64,000 bases of DNA from positions 19,536-83,535 of the forward strand of contig DASVHQ010000102.1 in NCBI GenBank assembly GCA_036382515.1, in the 5' to 3' direction. The DNA comes from JADGRF01 sp036382515. GTDB taxonomy: Bacteria; Myxococcota_A; Polyangia; Polyangiales; JAFGIB01. Of the stretch, positions 26,499 through 37,040 are shown one piece after another; the stretch's first letter is position 1; every line of letters begins with the position of its first letter. The translations under genes were made by a program, and so were the position numbers. Under the pieces are notes generated by a model that searched no databases, had not been told where the DNA came from, and saw only the letters and a program-made list of their open reading frames with translations.

Positions 26499-29400
26499 AT
26501 GACCCTCTCCATCCCGCCGCGCAGCTTGCCGCCGCCCGTCTTGCCACCCAAGGTGGTCGCGCAGACGCGCATCAAGGCGCTCGAGGCCGATCTGGCGGCC
26601 GACGGGCTGCCGGTGCAGCAAGCTGCGCTCGCGTACGAGATCGGCGCGCTGACGGAGCTGCGCCTGCGCGATCCCATCGCTGCAACACAGCGTTACGAGG
26701 CCGCGCGTGGCTTCGCGCCTGGCTTCCGGCCGCCGCTCTTCGCGCTGGCGCGTGGACTGCGCGAGCGCGGCGATTACGCGGGCCTGGTGCGCGTGCTCGA
26801 GAGCCTGTTGGCGGCGAGCCCTGCGGGCGCACAGCGGGCGGCCGTGCTGGTCGAGCTCTCGTGTGTGTTGACGGACCAACTCGGCGACGCTCGGGCGGGC
26901 GCGCTGCGGCTGCAGGAGGCCCTGGAGCAGGACCCGGGGGCGCAAGCTGCGCTCCTCTTTTCGGAGACGCAGCTGCGCGCACAGGGCGACAAACAGGCGC
27001 TGGCGACGCGCCTGGGGCAGCGCGCCGACGCCGTGACCGACCCGACACTGCGCTCCTTGCTGCTGTGCGAGAGCGCGGCGCTGCTGGCGGCGGGCGACAA
27101 AGTGGACGCCGCCATGGAGCAGCTGGCAAAAGCCGCCGCGCTGCCGGTTCGCCGCGCGCACGCGCTGCGGCGCCTGTTCATGCTGGCGCGCGAACACGGA
27201 CGGGCGAACGTCGCCGCGAGCGCGGCGAACGACCTGGCGGGTGTTTTACAACAAAGCGTTGCTTCTCCGGGCGCCCTGGAATCGACCGAGCTCGTGGCCG
27301 AGGAGCCGGAAGCCGCCGAGCGCACGCGGCTTGCCGGTTTCTACTACCGGCAGGCCGGACGCATGCTGCTGCAGGTGCCGGACGCGCGCGCCGCGGCGCA
27401 CGCCTACACGCAGGCCACGGCCTGCCTGCCCGACGAACCACTGCTGCACCTGGAGCACCTGGCAGCCTGCGAGCTAGCGGACGACCCGGACGGCGCGCAG
27501 GCCCAGGTGCAGGCGCTCCTTGTGGACGCCGACCCGCGGCGCGCGAGCGCTCTGCATTTCCAGCTGGCCGAGCTGTCCGAGCGCAAGGGCGAGCGAGCCC
27601 AGGCCCGCGCGAGCCTGCAGGCCGCGCTCGCGGCCGACCCGGATTCGCCAGCGGTACTGGCGGTGCTGGAAGACGCGCTGCTCGATGACCACGCGTTCGA
27701 TCAGCTGTACGATCACTTACAAGCGCGCGCCGCGCGGTCGACCGGCGGTGAGCGGCAGATGGCTTTGGCGCGTGCCGCAGGCCTGGCCGCCGACCACAGC
27801 GCGGACGGGCAGCGCGCCCTGCGCCTCCACCAACAGCTGCTCGACGAGGGTGCAGACCCAACACCGTGGCTGCGTGAAGCGTACGGTGCGGCGCTGCGCG
27901 TCGGCGACGCAGCCGCACAAGCTCGCGCGGCGGGCCTCTTGTTGGCACGCGCAACCAGCGATGCCGAGCGCAGCGCGTTGATGCGAGGGCAGTACCTGGC
28001 GCTGCTCGCCGACCAGAAGCCACAGGCCGCCAAGGAAGCGCTGCTGGCTGCACTGCAGGATCCGACCTGTGAGAGCTGGGCTGGCTACGCGCTGCGCGTG
28101 GTGAGCGCGCTGCACCAGGATTTCCCGAGCCTGGCACGCGCACATGCAGCGCTGGCAGAGGCTGCACAGGACCTGGAGCTTTCGGCAGCGCACGCATGCG
28201 CGCAGGCTCGCGCGCTGCTGCGCGCCGGCGACCGCAGCGCGGCGGCCGAGCGTCTGCGCGCCGTGCTCGAGCTGGCACCAGCGAACGCCTACGCAGTGGC
28301 GCTGCTGGAGGAGATCTTGCTCGCGCAAGGCGAGACCGAGCAGGCCGTGGCGCTGCTGCGCGAGGCTGCCGCCGCCGAGCACAACGCGCGGGCGCGCGAG
28401 CTGTCTCTGCTGCATGCCGGTGCCGCCGCCGAAGCGGCAGGGCAGGTGGAGCTGGCGGCGCGCAGCTACGAGGAGGCCATCGAGCGCGACGGGACGGCAC
28501 TGGCTCCTCTGTGGGCCTTGCGACGCCTGGGCGAGCGTAGCGGTGCGGATCAGGTCTTGCTGTCGGCGCTGGAAGGTCTGGCACTGCGCGAAGACGCGGC
28601 CGGACAAGCGGGCGTCGCGAATCTGGAGCTCGGCGAGCGCTACGACACGATCGGCAAACCGGAGCTGGCGATCGCGCCGCTCGAAGCCGTGTTGGAAGGC
28701 GGCTCGCTCGGCTTCGAGGCCGCGGTCGCGCTCGCGCTCTTGCCACGCAACGCGTTCGACGCCGAGCTGCGGCCGCGCGCACTGGCAGTGCTGGCGCAGG
28801 CCGTGTCGCGCGAGGCGCGCGCCGACATCGAACGCGAGCAGATCGCCGAGTCGATGCTCAGCACGCCGGAGCAAGCCAGACAAGCGCTGTCGGTCTTGCA
28901 GGCCAACCAGAGCCCGACGCACGGCGACGCCGTGGTGCAGCTGCTCTCGTGCCAGGACGAGAACGACCGCGCACAGGCGCTGGCCGCACTGTCGCGTCTC
29001 TCGAACGACGTGGAGGCGCGCGCGCAACTGCACTTGCACGCCGTGCGCGCCGCGAGCTTCGGCAGAGGCGCGGCCGCGGCCGACGCGCTGGTGTCGGCGC
29101 TGGGCCTGATCGAGCAAGCACCCGAGTGCCTGCCCGCCGCGCTCGCCCTCGACGAAGCACTGTCGGTGGCCGACGACCCGGAGGCGTTCGTGCAGGCTCT
29201 GCGTGCGCGGCTACCGCACGCAACCGCACAGACCCGGCAGAGCCTGCAGGCCGCGCTAGCCCGAGTGCTGCAGGCGGCTGGGCATGCGGCCGAAGCGGCC
29301 GACTGGGCGCGTTTGGTGCTGCAGAACGATCCTTCCGACGTCAGCGTCTGGGAGACGCTCCGCGTTGCCGCGCGCGCGACGAGCGACTTCGAGACGGTCG

Positions 29401-31256
29401 TCTTGGCCTGCGACACGCTGGCCTACCACGCGGACGGCGAAGCCCGCGCCGTGCTGCTGGAAGAAGCGGCCGCCGTGCTCGAAGAAGAGCTGGGGCGCCC
29501 TGCCGACGCCGAGGTGCGCTTGCACGCCGCGCTGGAAGCGGACGAGTCGCGCAACTCGCTCTTCGAGCGTCTGCACGACCTGCTGCTGGAGCGGCGCGAT
29601 CTGGAGGGGTTGTCGAGCTTGATCTCGGCGCGAGTTCGCGTCGCGGGCTCGGAGGACGAGCGCACGGATCTGCTCTACGAGCAGGCCCGCGTGCTGCGCG
29701 CGCTGGGCGAGCGTGAAGCCACCTTGGCGTGCCTGGACGAGGTGCTCGCGAGCGTGCCGGGACACATGGGTGCGCTCGGTCTGTCGGCGGAGACGCACGC
29801 GTCGCAGAAAGACTGGCACGGCGCCGTGAGCGCGCTGCGCGCGCTGGCGAGCGCGGATGGGCCTGCGAGCCAGCAGCGTCTCGCGCGTCAAGGCGCCGCC
29901 GACTTCCTCGAACGCAACCTGCAGGACCCGGCGGGTGCGTACCGCGAGTTGTTGCAGCTCGCGCAACGTGGGCTCGCGGACTTCGCCATCTGGAAGCGCA
30001 TGGCCCAACTCGCCGAACACGCAGGCCTGCACGGCGAGGCGGCCGCGGCTTGGACCGAGGCGGCGCAGCTCACGAGCGCAGAGTCGGCTGCCGGCTGCGA
30101 GCGCGCCGCCGGCGACTTGCTCGAGCAGCGCGTCGGCGACAAGCCGGCGGCGGTCGCGGCCTATCGACGTGCGCTAGGCGCGCTCGACACGGACATCGAC
30201 GCCTTCGAACGGCTCACGGCGCTCGTCGACTGGGAAGCCGAGCGCGCTTGGCTCGTGCAGCGCTTCCTCGGGACGCTCTTTTCAGCGATCGGTCGTGCGC
30301 CAGCCGACGAGGGCCTGCTGCGCTCGCTGGTACGCGCCGCCGTCGTGGCGCAGGACAAGACCCTCGATCACGCCGCGCTCGAAGCGCTCTCGGTGCTCGG
30401 CATGGCAACGCTCGCAGAGCAAAGCGAGCTCGACGTGCTGACGCGCGCGTTGTCACACACACCCAACCGCGCGCTGGACGAGGCCGACTTCAAGCAGCTT
30501 GGAGCGAGCGACCCGCAGAGCGCGGCGACCAGCTTCGCGCGAATCGTGTGCAAGGCATGGCTCGACGCGACCGACGACTCGCCGACGCGCCACGGCGTCG
30601 ACCGCCGCGGCCGGATCAAGCGGCACAGCGACCATCCCGTGCGCACCACGCTCGGGGCCTTCTGCCGCGCCTTCGGCCTGTCGGTCTCCGACTTCTACGT
30701 GGGCGGCGGCGACCCGCGCGCACTCACGATGATCATGGTGAAGGGGCACCTACAACCGTGGGTTGCAGGCTCACAGGTTCCCGCCGAGTTTGGGCCCGCG
30801 CTGCGCTTCCGCGTGGGAGAGCAGGCCGCTGCGATGCGTGCGCAGCTCTTGCCGCTGTCGGTGCTCGGCAAGGCCGAGGCGCGTGACCTGCTGCTGTCGG
30901 GCGTGTTGGCCGCTGCGCCCGAAGCCACACTGCCGGACGCCGAACGCCTGCGTCCGGCCGCCGAGCAGCTCGCAAAGCACCTGTCGCGCGGGGAGCGACG
31001 CGAGCTGCAGCAACACCTGGCTGCCTTGAAGGATCCGACCGCGCAGCTGCAACGCGTCGCGGCCGAGGCACGCCTGGGCGCGCAGCGCGCGGGCTTGCTC
31101 GCTTGCGGCAGCCTGCGCACGGCGCTGTCGAATCTCGTCGGCGAACGGCTCGATGCCGCCACCATCACCGCGGATCCAGCGGCAGTTTCGCTTCTGCGCT
31201 TCTGGTGCTCGAACGCCTGCGTCAGCCTGCGACGCAAGCTGGGGCTTGGACTATGA
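26499..31256 (+). CDS. Giant TPR-repeat protein (first of a pair)
   Basis: A 1585-residue protein built almost entirely of helical TPR-like repeats rich in Ala, Leu, Glu and Arg (for example AAQRDEPLLHLE-like turns, LDEVLASVPGHMGALGLSAETHA, AVAAYRRALGALDTD). There is no signal peptide, membrane segment or catalytic motif. The last 250 residues change character and contain FCRAFGLSVSDFYVGGGDPRALTM and CSNACVSLRRKLGLGL, a globular domain shared in style with the end of the next gene. The start ATG lacks a good Shine-Dalgarno, fitting the short leader. Its stop overlaps the start of the second giant gene (ATGA). It is probably a scaffold; partners are unknown. Confidence 0.75.
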   Translation: MTLSIPPRSLPPPVLPPKVVAQTRIKALEADLAADGLPVQQAALAYEIGALTELRLRDPIAATQRYEAARGFAPGFRPPLFALARGLRERGDYAGLVRVLESLLAASPAGAQRAAVLVELSCVLTDQLGDARAGALRLQEALEQDPGAQAALLFSETQLRAQGDKQALATRLGQRADAVTDPTLRSLLLCESAALLAAGDKVDAAMEQLAKAAALPVRRAHALRRLFMLAREHGRANVAASAANDLAGVLQQSVASPGALESTELVAEEPEAAERTRLAGFYYRQAGRMLLQVPDARAAAHAYTQATACLPDEPLLHLEHLAACELADDPDGAQAQVQALLVDADPRRASALHFQLAELSERKGERAQARASLQAALAADPDSPAVLAVLEDALLDDHAFDQLYDHLQARAARSTGGERQMALARAAGLAADHSADGQRALRLHQQLLDEGADPTPWLREAYGAALRVGDAAAQARAAGLLLARATSDAERSALMRGQYLALLADQKPQAAKEALLAALQDPTCESWAGYALRVVSALHQDFPSLARAHAALAEAAQDLELSAAHACAQARALLRAGDRSAAAERLRAVLELAPANAYAVALLEEILLAQGETEQAVALLREAAAAEHNARARELSLLHAGAAAEAAGQVELAARSYEEAIERDGTALAPLWALRRLGERSGADQVLLSALEGLALREDAAGQAGVANLELGERYDTIGKPELAIAPLEAVLEGGSLGFEAAVALALLPRNAFDAELRPRALAVLAQAVSREARADIEREQIAESMLSTPEQARQALSVLQANQSPTHGDAVVQLLSCQDENDRAQALAALSRLSNDVEARAQLHLHAVRAASFGRGAAAADALVSALGLIEQAPECLPAALALDEALSVADDPEAFVQALRARLPHATAQTRQSLQAALARVLQAAGHAAEAADWARLVLQNDPSDVSVWETLRVAARATSDFETVVLACDTLAYHADGEARAVLLEEAAAVLEEELGRPADAEVRLHAALEADESRNSLFERLHDLLLERRDLEGLSSLISARVRVAGSEDERTDLLYEQARVLRALGEREATLACLDEVLASVPGHMGALGLSAETHASQKDWHGAVSALRALASADGPASQQRLARQGAADFLERNLQDPAGAYRELLQLAQRGLADFAIWKRMAQLAEHAGLHGEAAAAWTEAAQLTSAESAAGCERAAGDLLEQRVGDKPAAVAAYRRALGALDTDIDAFERLTALVDWEAERAWLVQRFLGTLFSAIGRAPADEGLLRSLVRAAVVAQDKTLDHAALEALSVLGMATLAEQSELDVLTRALSHTPNRALDEADFKQLGASDPQSAATSFARIVCKAWLDATDDSPTRHGVDRRGRIKRHSDHPVRTTLGAFCRAFGLSVSDFYVGGGDPRALTMIMVKGHLQPWVAGSQVPAEFGPALRFRVGEQAAAMRAQLLPLSVLGKAEARDLLLSGVLAAAPEATLPDAERLRPAAEQLAKHLSRGERRELQQHLAALKDPTAQLQRVAAEARLGAQRAGLLACGSLRTALSNLVGERLDAATITADPAAVSLLRFWCSNACVSLRRKLGLGL

Positions 31257-34200
31257 GTCGCGACGACGAGCCCAAGCCGCCCGATTCCTCGCGGCCCGAG
31301 CCCGCGGCTGGCAGCGAGCTGCAGGACGCCGAAGCGGACGCGTTGCAAGCGCTCGACGCGCTCGATGCGCTGCGGCGCGAGCCGAACCAAACACCGCGCC
31401 CACCCGAGTCCGGGCCGGCGCCGAGGTCGCTGCCGCCGAACCCGGAGATCGCGCGCTGGCTCACGCAGGGCATGGCGCGACCCTCGTTCTTCCCCGAGGA
31501 GAGCCCCGATCAAAGTCGTGCGTTCGTCGATGATCTCGTGCCGAGTGTGCCGCCGATGCCAACCCGTGGGCAGCCGCTCGCACCTGACAGCGGCCTGTAC
31601 GCCACCGCCGGGATGCGCACGGGCGAGGACGGGGAAGACCAAGAGGTCTCGACGGTCGTGCTGCTCAACACGCGCGACACCAGCGATAGCAGGCGCGAGC
31701 CCAGAGCGACCGCGTCCGCACGTCCAGGCTTGATCTCGTCGCTGCTCGGCCAGGAACGCGTGCTCGCCAACGACGAGGGCGCAGTGGCTGCGCTGCGCAC
31801 GCTGCCCAAACGAAAACGCCGTGGCGCGAGCTTGCCGTTGGTCGGGCGCGGCAGCGATGCGGCGCGTGCGCGCTTGCTGTCCGACCTCGGGGGGCGCACC
31901 GGCGGCGCGCGCGGCGCGCGTCTGCATGCGGCAGCGGCCGAGCTGTTCGCGCGCAACGCCGAACACGAGCATGCGCGACGAGCGCACGCCGACGCCTTCG
32001 CCGCCGATCCGACCGACTCGGAGGCCCTGCGTCGTCATCTGCGCGACTGCATCACCACCGGTGACTACGCGCGCGCCACGGACTTGCTGCGAGCACAAGC
32101 CGAGCTTGCGCTTGCGCCAGAGGAACGCGCGCTCGTGCTGTGCCAGCTGGCGGAGCTGGAGCAAAGCCGCAACGGCGATCTCGCTGCCGCCGAGACCGCC
32201 GCCACGGAGGCTCGACGCATCCACCCCGGCTCGCTCGCTGCGGGGCTATTGCTCGCAGAGCTGTGTGCGAAGTCCGGCCGGCAGCGGCAGGCCGCCGAGG
32301 CCCTGCGGCGCACTGCCGAGCTCTGGCACGACTCCGATGGGCGTGGCGCGCTGCTGCTGATGGCGGCGCGCCTGCTTTCGCACTGCGGCGAGACGGCGCA
32401 AGCACAGGCGCTGTACGCGCGCGCGGCGGCCACCGCCCCTGGCTCGTTCGGGGCCTTGCTCGGAAGCTACCGCAGCTGCCGGGCGACCGGCGACGTGGCG
32501 GCCGCGGAGCGAGCACTGCAGGGCCTTGCGCAGGTCACGAGCGATGCGCCCCTGCGCAGCGAGCTTCTGCGCCACCGCGCGCGTCTGCTGCACGAGCTGC
32601 TGCACGAGCCTGGGCGGGCCGCGATCGCGCTCGACGGCGAGACTTCGCTGCTCGGCGCGCGCAAGCAGGCGCGGGCAGCAGAAGCAGCCGGTGACATGCC
32701 ACGCCGCACACAGGCGCTGCAAGCCTGGGCCCACCAGGCCGGCGGCATGGAGCGTGCGCTCGCGCTCTTCGAGCTCGCGCGAGTGCACGCTGACGGCGGA
32801 GCACGCGAAGCCGCGGAGCAGAGCCTGCACGAGGCAGCGCAGGCAGGTGCACCCAGCGGACTGCTCGGGCTGGCGCGCGAGGCCCTGGCGCGCGCCGCGG
32901 CGGACAGCGCGGGTCTGGCGCGGGCCATCGAAGCGGGAGAAGGCGCCGACGCGCTGCGCGCAGCCGCCAAGCTCGCCGCCGAACCCGATCAGACCGCCGC
33001 TGAGCTGGAGCTTCTGACGAGAGCTTGCGACACCCAGGAAGGCCGGGCCACCGCCCAGGCGCTGGCACTCGACGCCGCGGCCGAGCTCGCCGACCTCGGC
33101 TACCTGCGCTCGGCCCTGGCACGTGCAGCCGCCGGGCTTGCGCCGCACAATCGGCTCGGTCCGTGGCTCGCGTGGCTCGATCTCCATGGCGACGATGCAA
33201 CGCTCCACGACGAGCGTAACGACGTGTTGCAGCAGCTGCGTCAAGCCGGACGCGCGACACCGATCGTGCTTCGGGAGCTAGCGCGGGCGAGCGCCGACGC
33301 GGCCGCGCAGGCAGAGCTGTGGTTGGAGGAGGCCGCCCACAGCGCTACTGATCACGCTGCGTTCGCGGCGACCATGGCAGGACGCTACCTCGAACGTGCG
33401 GGCGCCGACCCGGGCGAGGCCTACGCCGAAGCGCTCGACGCCGTGCGCGGCTACTGGCCGGCGTGCTTCGCGCTCGAGGTCGCGGCGCGCCAGCGCGCCG
33501 ACTTGCTTGGCCTGGAGCGCGCGCATCGTGAGCTCGCCGCCACGGCTGCCGCCGGGGTCGAGCGCGCTGCACGCCAGACGCGCCTCGGGCTCCTGTGCGC
33601 AGAGGCCGATCCGGAAGCGGCCGCACGCAAGCTGGAGCAAGCCCTCGAGGATCGACCGACCGATCTGCTGCTGTCGGATCTGCTCATGCGGCTCTGCGCC
33701 GATGGCGCACAAGACCTGCGCGCGGAGCGCTTGCGGCGCGGCGCCGCGCTCGAGCCCGACGGCAGGCATCGCCGAGCCGCCCTGCTGCGCGCCGCAGCGG
33801 CGAGCGAGGATGCCCAGGACTGGAACGAAGCCATCGAGCTCTATGCTGAAGTGCTGGGCGGTAGGCCCGACGATGCGTTCGCGCAGCGCTGCCTCGCGCA
33901 GACGCTGGCGCATGCAGGGCACGACGCCGAGCTGATCGCGCACGTGGAGCGTGCTCTGTCAGCTGCCACCACCACGAGCGCCCGTTGCGCCCGGCTCGAG
34001 ACCCTGGCCGCGCTCGAGACCAGGCGCGGTGAGCTGGGACGAGCACGCATGGCGCTCGAGACCCGGCTCGAAGCGCAGCCTGGCAACCTCGTGGCGCTGC
34101 GCGGGATGGAAGCCATCGCCATGCAGGAGGAAGACCGTCCGCGCCTGCTCGCTGCCAGCGCGCAGCTGGCGCTGGCGCTCAGTGGCGAGCGCGAACGCGT

Positions 34201-36445
34201 CGCGCAACTGCTGCTTGCGCTGCGGACCGACGCGCAACTCGCCCAGGGTGGCGCCGACGCCTTGCTACTGTCGTGCGAGAGCTTGATCCGCAGCGACCTG
34301 CCCTACGCGCTTGCGCTCGAAGCGCTGGCGATTCGAACCGGCGATCGCACGCGCTTCTACGAGGCCGCGCGCATGGTGGGCGAGCTTCTGACCGACCCGA
34401 TGGAGAGCGCCTCGTACGCGCTGCGGGCGGCCGAAGCCTTCGAAGCGGCTGCGCCAGCGCGAGCTGCCGAGGAGCTCGGCCCGGCGCTGCTGGCGGCACC
34501 CGAGCACCCGCTCGCGATCGAGGAGCTGGGCCGGCTGTACCGCGCAGCGGGCAACGCACAGGCTGCGGCAGAGACCTTCGAGCGTGCGGCGACGCTGGCG
34601 CGCAGTCCCAAGCACGCGGTGCCCCTCTGGCATTCCGCGGCGGTCATCTTCCACGACGAGCTCTCCGATCGGCAACGCTCGCTCTTTTGCCTGCAGCGCG
34701 TGGTCGAGATCGACGTGCTGTTCGGTGATGCGTTCGCGCGCCTGCGCGTGCTGCTGGCCGGCAAGAGCGATGCCCAGGGCCTGCTCGAGCTGCTCGAGCG
34801 GCGCCTGTCGACGCACGCGGAACCGAGCCTGCGCTGCGAGCTGCACGAAAAGCGCGCGCGCCTGTTCATCGAGCTCGGTCAGCCCGAGCCGGCGAAGGCC
34901 GCGCTGCACGCCGCGCTCGAAGCCGACGCGATGCAGCCGGAGCTGCTACGCACGCTCGCCGAGCTGTGTCTGGCGGACGCGCAGTACAGGCAAGCGGCGG
35001 ACGCGTTGATTCAGCTGGCGCGCATCACGACCGACGCGGCCGTGTTGGCGTACGCGTTCTACGAGCTGGGTGTGATTTACGACGAACACTTGCCCGACCC
35101 GCGCCGTGCCGAAATCGCGTTCACGCGCGTGGTCTCGCTGGCCCCGGGCGACGCACGCCCGATCGAGCGCCTGGTCACCATCTGGCGCCGCAGCGAGCAG
35201 GCCGAGCGGGCGGTGCGGGCGCTGCGCCACCTGGTCGCGAGCGATCAAGACACCAGCCAGCGCGAGACACACCTGGTGATGCTGGCCGAGACGCTCAGCG
35301 AACAGGGCGATGCAAGAGGCGCAGAACAGGTGCTCGGCGAAGCACGCCAACAAACGCCAGCGAGTCTACCGGTGTTACGCGCCCTCGGCGCCCTCTACGA
35401 GAGGCAGGGCGATCGCGAGGCACGCGCGATGCACTTGACCCGGTCGTGTCATGCGCTGCGCGCTGCGATCGAGGAGAACCCTGCAGACGTAGCCGCCTGG
35501 TCGGGCCTGGTCGAGATGCTCACGCTGCGTGAGCGCCAGGACGCCGCGATCATGGCGGCCAATGCGGCCCGCGCCATCGGCCACGACGCACAGCAGCTCG
35601 TCGCTCGCTGTGCAGCGCTGCCAGGGCTCGGCGCCGAGGCGCTGCGCGACGGCGTAGTGCGCAAGATCCAGCTGCGCGGCGTGCTCGATGCCACGCGAAA
35701 CTTGCTGCAAGCCACCCGACCGCAGCTCGATGAGCTGCTGCCAACCGATCCCAGCCTGCAGACGACGACGTTCGCCACGCGCTTTCAGGTCGTCGCGGCG
35801 GCGGCCGCGCTCTTCGGGCTACCGCCACCTGTGCTGCGCTCGAGCGCTGAGCCAGTCTGCCTGCCGGTGGCCGACAAGCCGCTGACGCTCTTGGTGAGCG
35901 GCGAGCGATTCGAACGCGCCGACGACGCGCAGCGTTTCTTCCTCGTCACGCGCGCCCTGGCCATCGCGCAGCACGGGCTCACGCTCCTGGTGAGAGCGGC
36001 GCCGGAGCGCCTGCTCTTGTTGGTGCACGCGGCCCGACGGCTACTGAATCCAGGGTACGCAGTCGCGGCGGTCGATGACGAAGCGCTGGCGCAGCTGACA
36101 CGCGAGCTGGACACCGCACTGCCCGCCACGACCAAGAGCCAGCTCGGCGCGCTCTTGCTCGATGTCTTCGCCGAGGGTGAGTGGAACCCACGACGCGTGG
36201 CTGCGCAGGCCCTCACGCTGGGCAACCGCGTGGCACTGTGTGTCACGGGCAACGTGCAGGCCGCCGTCGACGCCCTCTTGCTGCTCAAGGGCCGCGACCC
36301 GAGCGCGGTCGAGGCGACCGAACGCCAGAGCCTCGCGCGCACCGATCCCCAGCTGCGCGCGCTGCTTTCTTTCGCGGTCTCGGAAGCCTATCTTGAAGCA
36401 CGGCGCGAAGTGCTCGGCGCCGGCGTGGGCCAGGGACCAGGTTAA
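31253..36445 (+). CDS. Giant TPR-repeat protein (second of a pair)
   Basis: A 1730-residue protein coupled to the preceding gene by ATGA overlap. Residues 1-180 are charged, Pro-rich and probably disordered. From about 190 to 1450 it is a run of TPR-like helices (LFARNAEHEHARRAHADAFAADP, RAAALLHAALEADAMQPELLRTLAELCLAD). The last 270 residues form a globular region with LVSGERFERADDAQRFFLVTRALAIAQHGLTLL, RVALCVTGNVQAAVDALLLL and a conserved-looking end, similar in position to the end of the first protein. No enzyme motif is visible. Two such giant proteins in tandem suggest a heteromeric scaffold. Confidence 0.75.
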   Translation: MSRDDEPKPPDSSRPEPAAGSELQDAEADALQALDALDALRREPNQTPRPPESGPAPRSLPPNPEIARWLTQGMARPSFFPEESPDQSRAFVDDLVPSVPPMPTRGQPLAPDSGLYATAGMRTGEDGEDQEVSTVVLLNTRDTSDSRREPRATASARPGLISSLLGQERVLANDEGAVAALRTLPKRKRRGASLPLVGRGSDAARARLLSDLGGRTGGARGARLHAAAAELFARNAEHEHARRAHADAFAADPTDSEALRRHLRDCITTGDYARATDLLRAQAELALAPEERALVLCQLAELEQSRNGDLAAAETAATEARRIHPGSLAAGLLLAELCAKSGRQRQAAEALRRTAELWHDSDGRGALLLMAARLLSHCGETAQAQALYARAAATAPGSFGALLGSYRSCRATGDVAAAERALQGLAQVTSDAPLRSELLRHRARLLHELLHEPGRAAIALDGETSLLGARKQARAAEAAGDMPRRTQALQAWAHQAGGMERALALFELARVHADGGAREAAEQSLHEAAQAGAPSGLLGLAREALARAAADSAGLARAIEAGEGADALRAAAKLAAEPDQTAAELELLTRACDTQEGRATAQALALDAAAELADLGYLRSALARAAAGLAPHNRLGPWLAWLDLHGDDATLHDERNDVLQQLRQAGRATPIVLRELARASADAAAQAELWLEEAAHSATDHAAFAATMAGRYLERAGADPGEAYAEALDAVRGYWPACFALEVAARQRADLLGLERAHRELAATAAAGVERAARQTRLGLLCAEADPEAAARKLEQALEDRPTDLLLSDLLMRLCADGAQDLRAERLRRGAALEPDGRHRRAALLRAAAASEDAQDWNEAIELYAEVLGGRPDDAFAQRCLAQTLAHAGHDAELIAHVERALSAATTTSARCARLETLAALETRRGELGRARMALETRLEAQPGNLVALRGMEAIAMQEEDRPRLLAASAQLALALSGERERVAQLLLALRTDAQLAQGGADALLLSCESLIRSDLPYALALEALAIRTGDRTRFYEAARMVGELLTDPMESASYALRAAEAFEAAAPARAAEELGPALLAAPEHPLAIEELGRLYRAAGNAQAAAETFERAATLARSPKHAVPLWHSAAVIFHDELSDRQRSLFCLQRVVEIDVLFGDAFARLRVLLAGKSDAQGLLELLERRLSTHAEPSLRCELHEKRARLFIELGQPEPAKAALHAALEADAMQPELLRTLAELCLADAQYRQAADALIQLARITTDAAVLAYAFYELGVIYDEHLPDPRRAEIAFTRVVSLAPGDARPIERLVTIWRRSEQAERAVRALRHLVASDQDTSQRETHLVMLAETLSEQGDARGAEQVLGEARQQTPASLPVLRALGALYERQGDREARAMHLTRSCHALRAAIEENPADVAAWSGLVEMLTLRERQDAAIMAANAARAIGHDAQQLVARCAALPGLGAEALRDGVVRKIQLRGVLDATRNLLQATRPQLDELLPTDPSLQTTTFATRFQVVAAAAALFGLPPPVLRSSAEPVCLPVADKPLTLLVSGERFERADDAQRFFLVTRALAIAQHGLTLLVRAAPERLLLLVHAARRLLNPGYAVAAVDDEALAQLTRELDTALPATTKSQLGALLLDVFAEGEWNPRRVAAQALTLGNRVALCVTGNVQAAVDALLLLKGRDPSAVEATERQSLARTDPQLRALLSFAVSEAYLEARREVLGAGVGQGPG

Positions 36446-36446
36446 G

Positions 36447-37040
36447 ATGCGAATCGGCGTGATCGGCCAGGCCGGCAAACAGCACGACGAGCTGCGCAGA
36501 GCGCTGGAGTTGCTGCTCGCCGATCCCGAAGTGGAGCAGGTGATCTACCTCGGCGTCGATGGTGCAGTGGAAGCGGTCGTCGCCCAGTGGTCGAAGGAGA
36601 GCCTGAGCGAGGACGATCTCTTGCGGCGCGGCGCGACGCTGGCCGGGGGCGGAAGCCCCGAAGAGATCGAAGCTCTGCTCTCGGAGGACCACGCAGCCAG
36701 GCGCCTCGGCGCCGTGCGCAAGCTTCCCGACCCGCCCGCTCGCGCGATCGAGATGCTCGACAAATGGATCGTGCTGGCCGTGCACGACAAGTCGATCCTC
36801 GACGAAGACGACGTGGCCAACGCGCACGTGATCGTCTACGGCAAGTCCACCGAGTCCGACTTCAAGCGCTTTGGGCCGCGCTCGTTCCTCACGCCGGGGC
36901 CGCTCGCGAAGGGCAAGATCGGGCGGCTGACGCTGCAGCCCGACGGCAACATGGAGATCGCGCTCCTGGATCTCAAGGGTAACACCGTGTTGCGCGAGGA
37001 GGTCTCTGCAGCAACAGCGAAGCTGGTGGTGACGTCGTGA
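36447..37040 (+). CDS. Degenerate metallophosphoesterase-like protein
   Basis: A 197-residue protein whose secondary-structure order follows small calcineurin-like phosphoesterases (YfcE/MJ0936 type): MRIGVIGQAGKQHDELRRAL at the start, then VEQVIYLGVDG, a central WIVLAVHDKSILDEDD, VIVYGKSTES where active enzymes have YGHTH, and FLTPGPLAKGKIGRLTL where they have NPGS. Every metal-ligand motif (DxH, GD, GNHD, GHxH) is altered, so catalysis is unlikely. It starts 1 bp after the stop of the giant TPR gene and overlaps nadD by 4 bp, so it is part of that operon. A binding or regulatory role is inferred. Unrelated convergence is possible. Confidence 0.55.
   Translation: MRIGVIGQAGKQHDELRRALELLLADPEVEQVIYLGVDGAVEAVVAQWSKESLSEDDLLRRGATLAGGGSPEEIEALLSEDHAARRLGAVRKLPDPPARAIEMLDKWIVLAVHDKSILDEDDVANAHVIVYGKSTESDFKRFGPRSFLTPGPLAKGKIGRLTLQPDGNMEIALLDLKGNTVLREEVSAATAKLVVTS

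Noticed and set aside
27178..28782. 534-codon minus-strand open frame
   Set aside because: Shadow of the giant TPR gene; Arg/Pro/Ala-rich with no recognisable domain.
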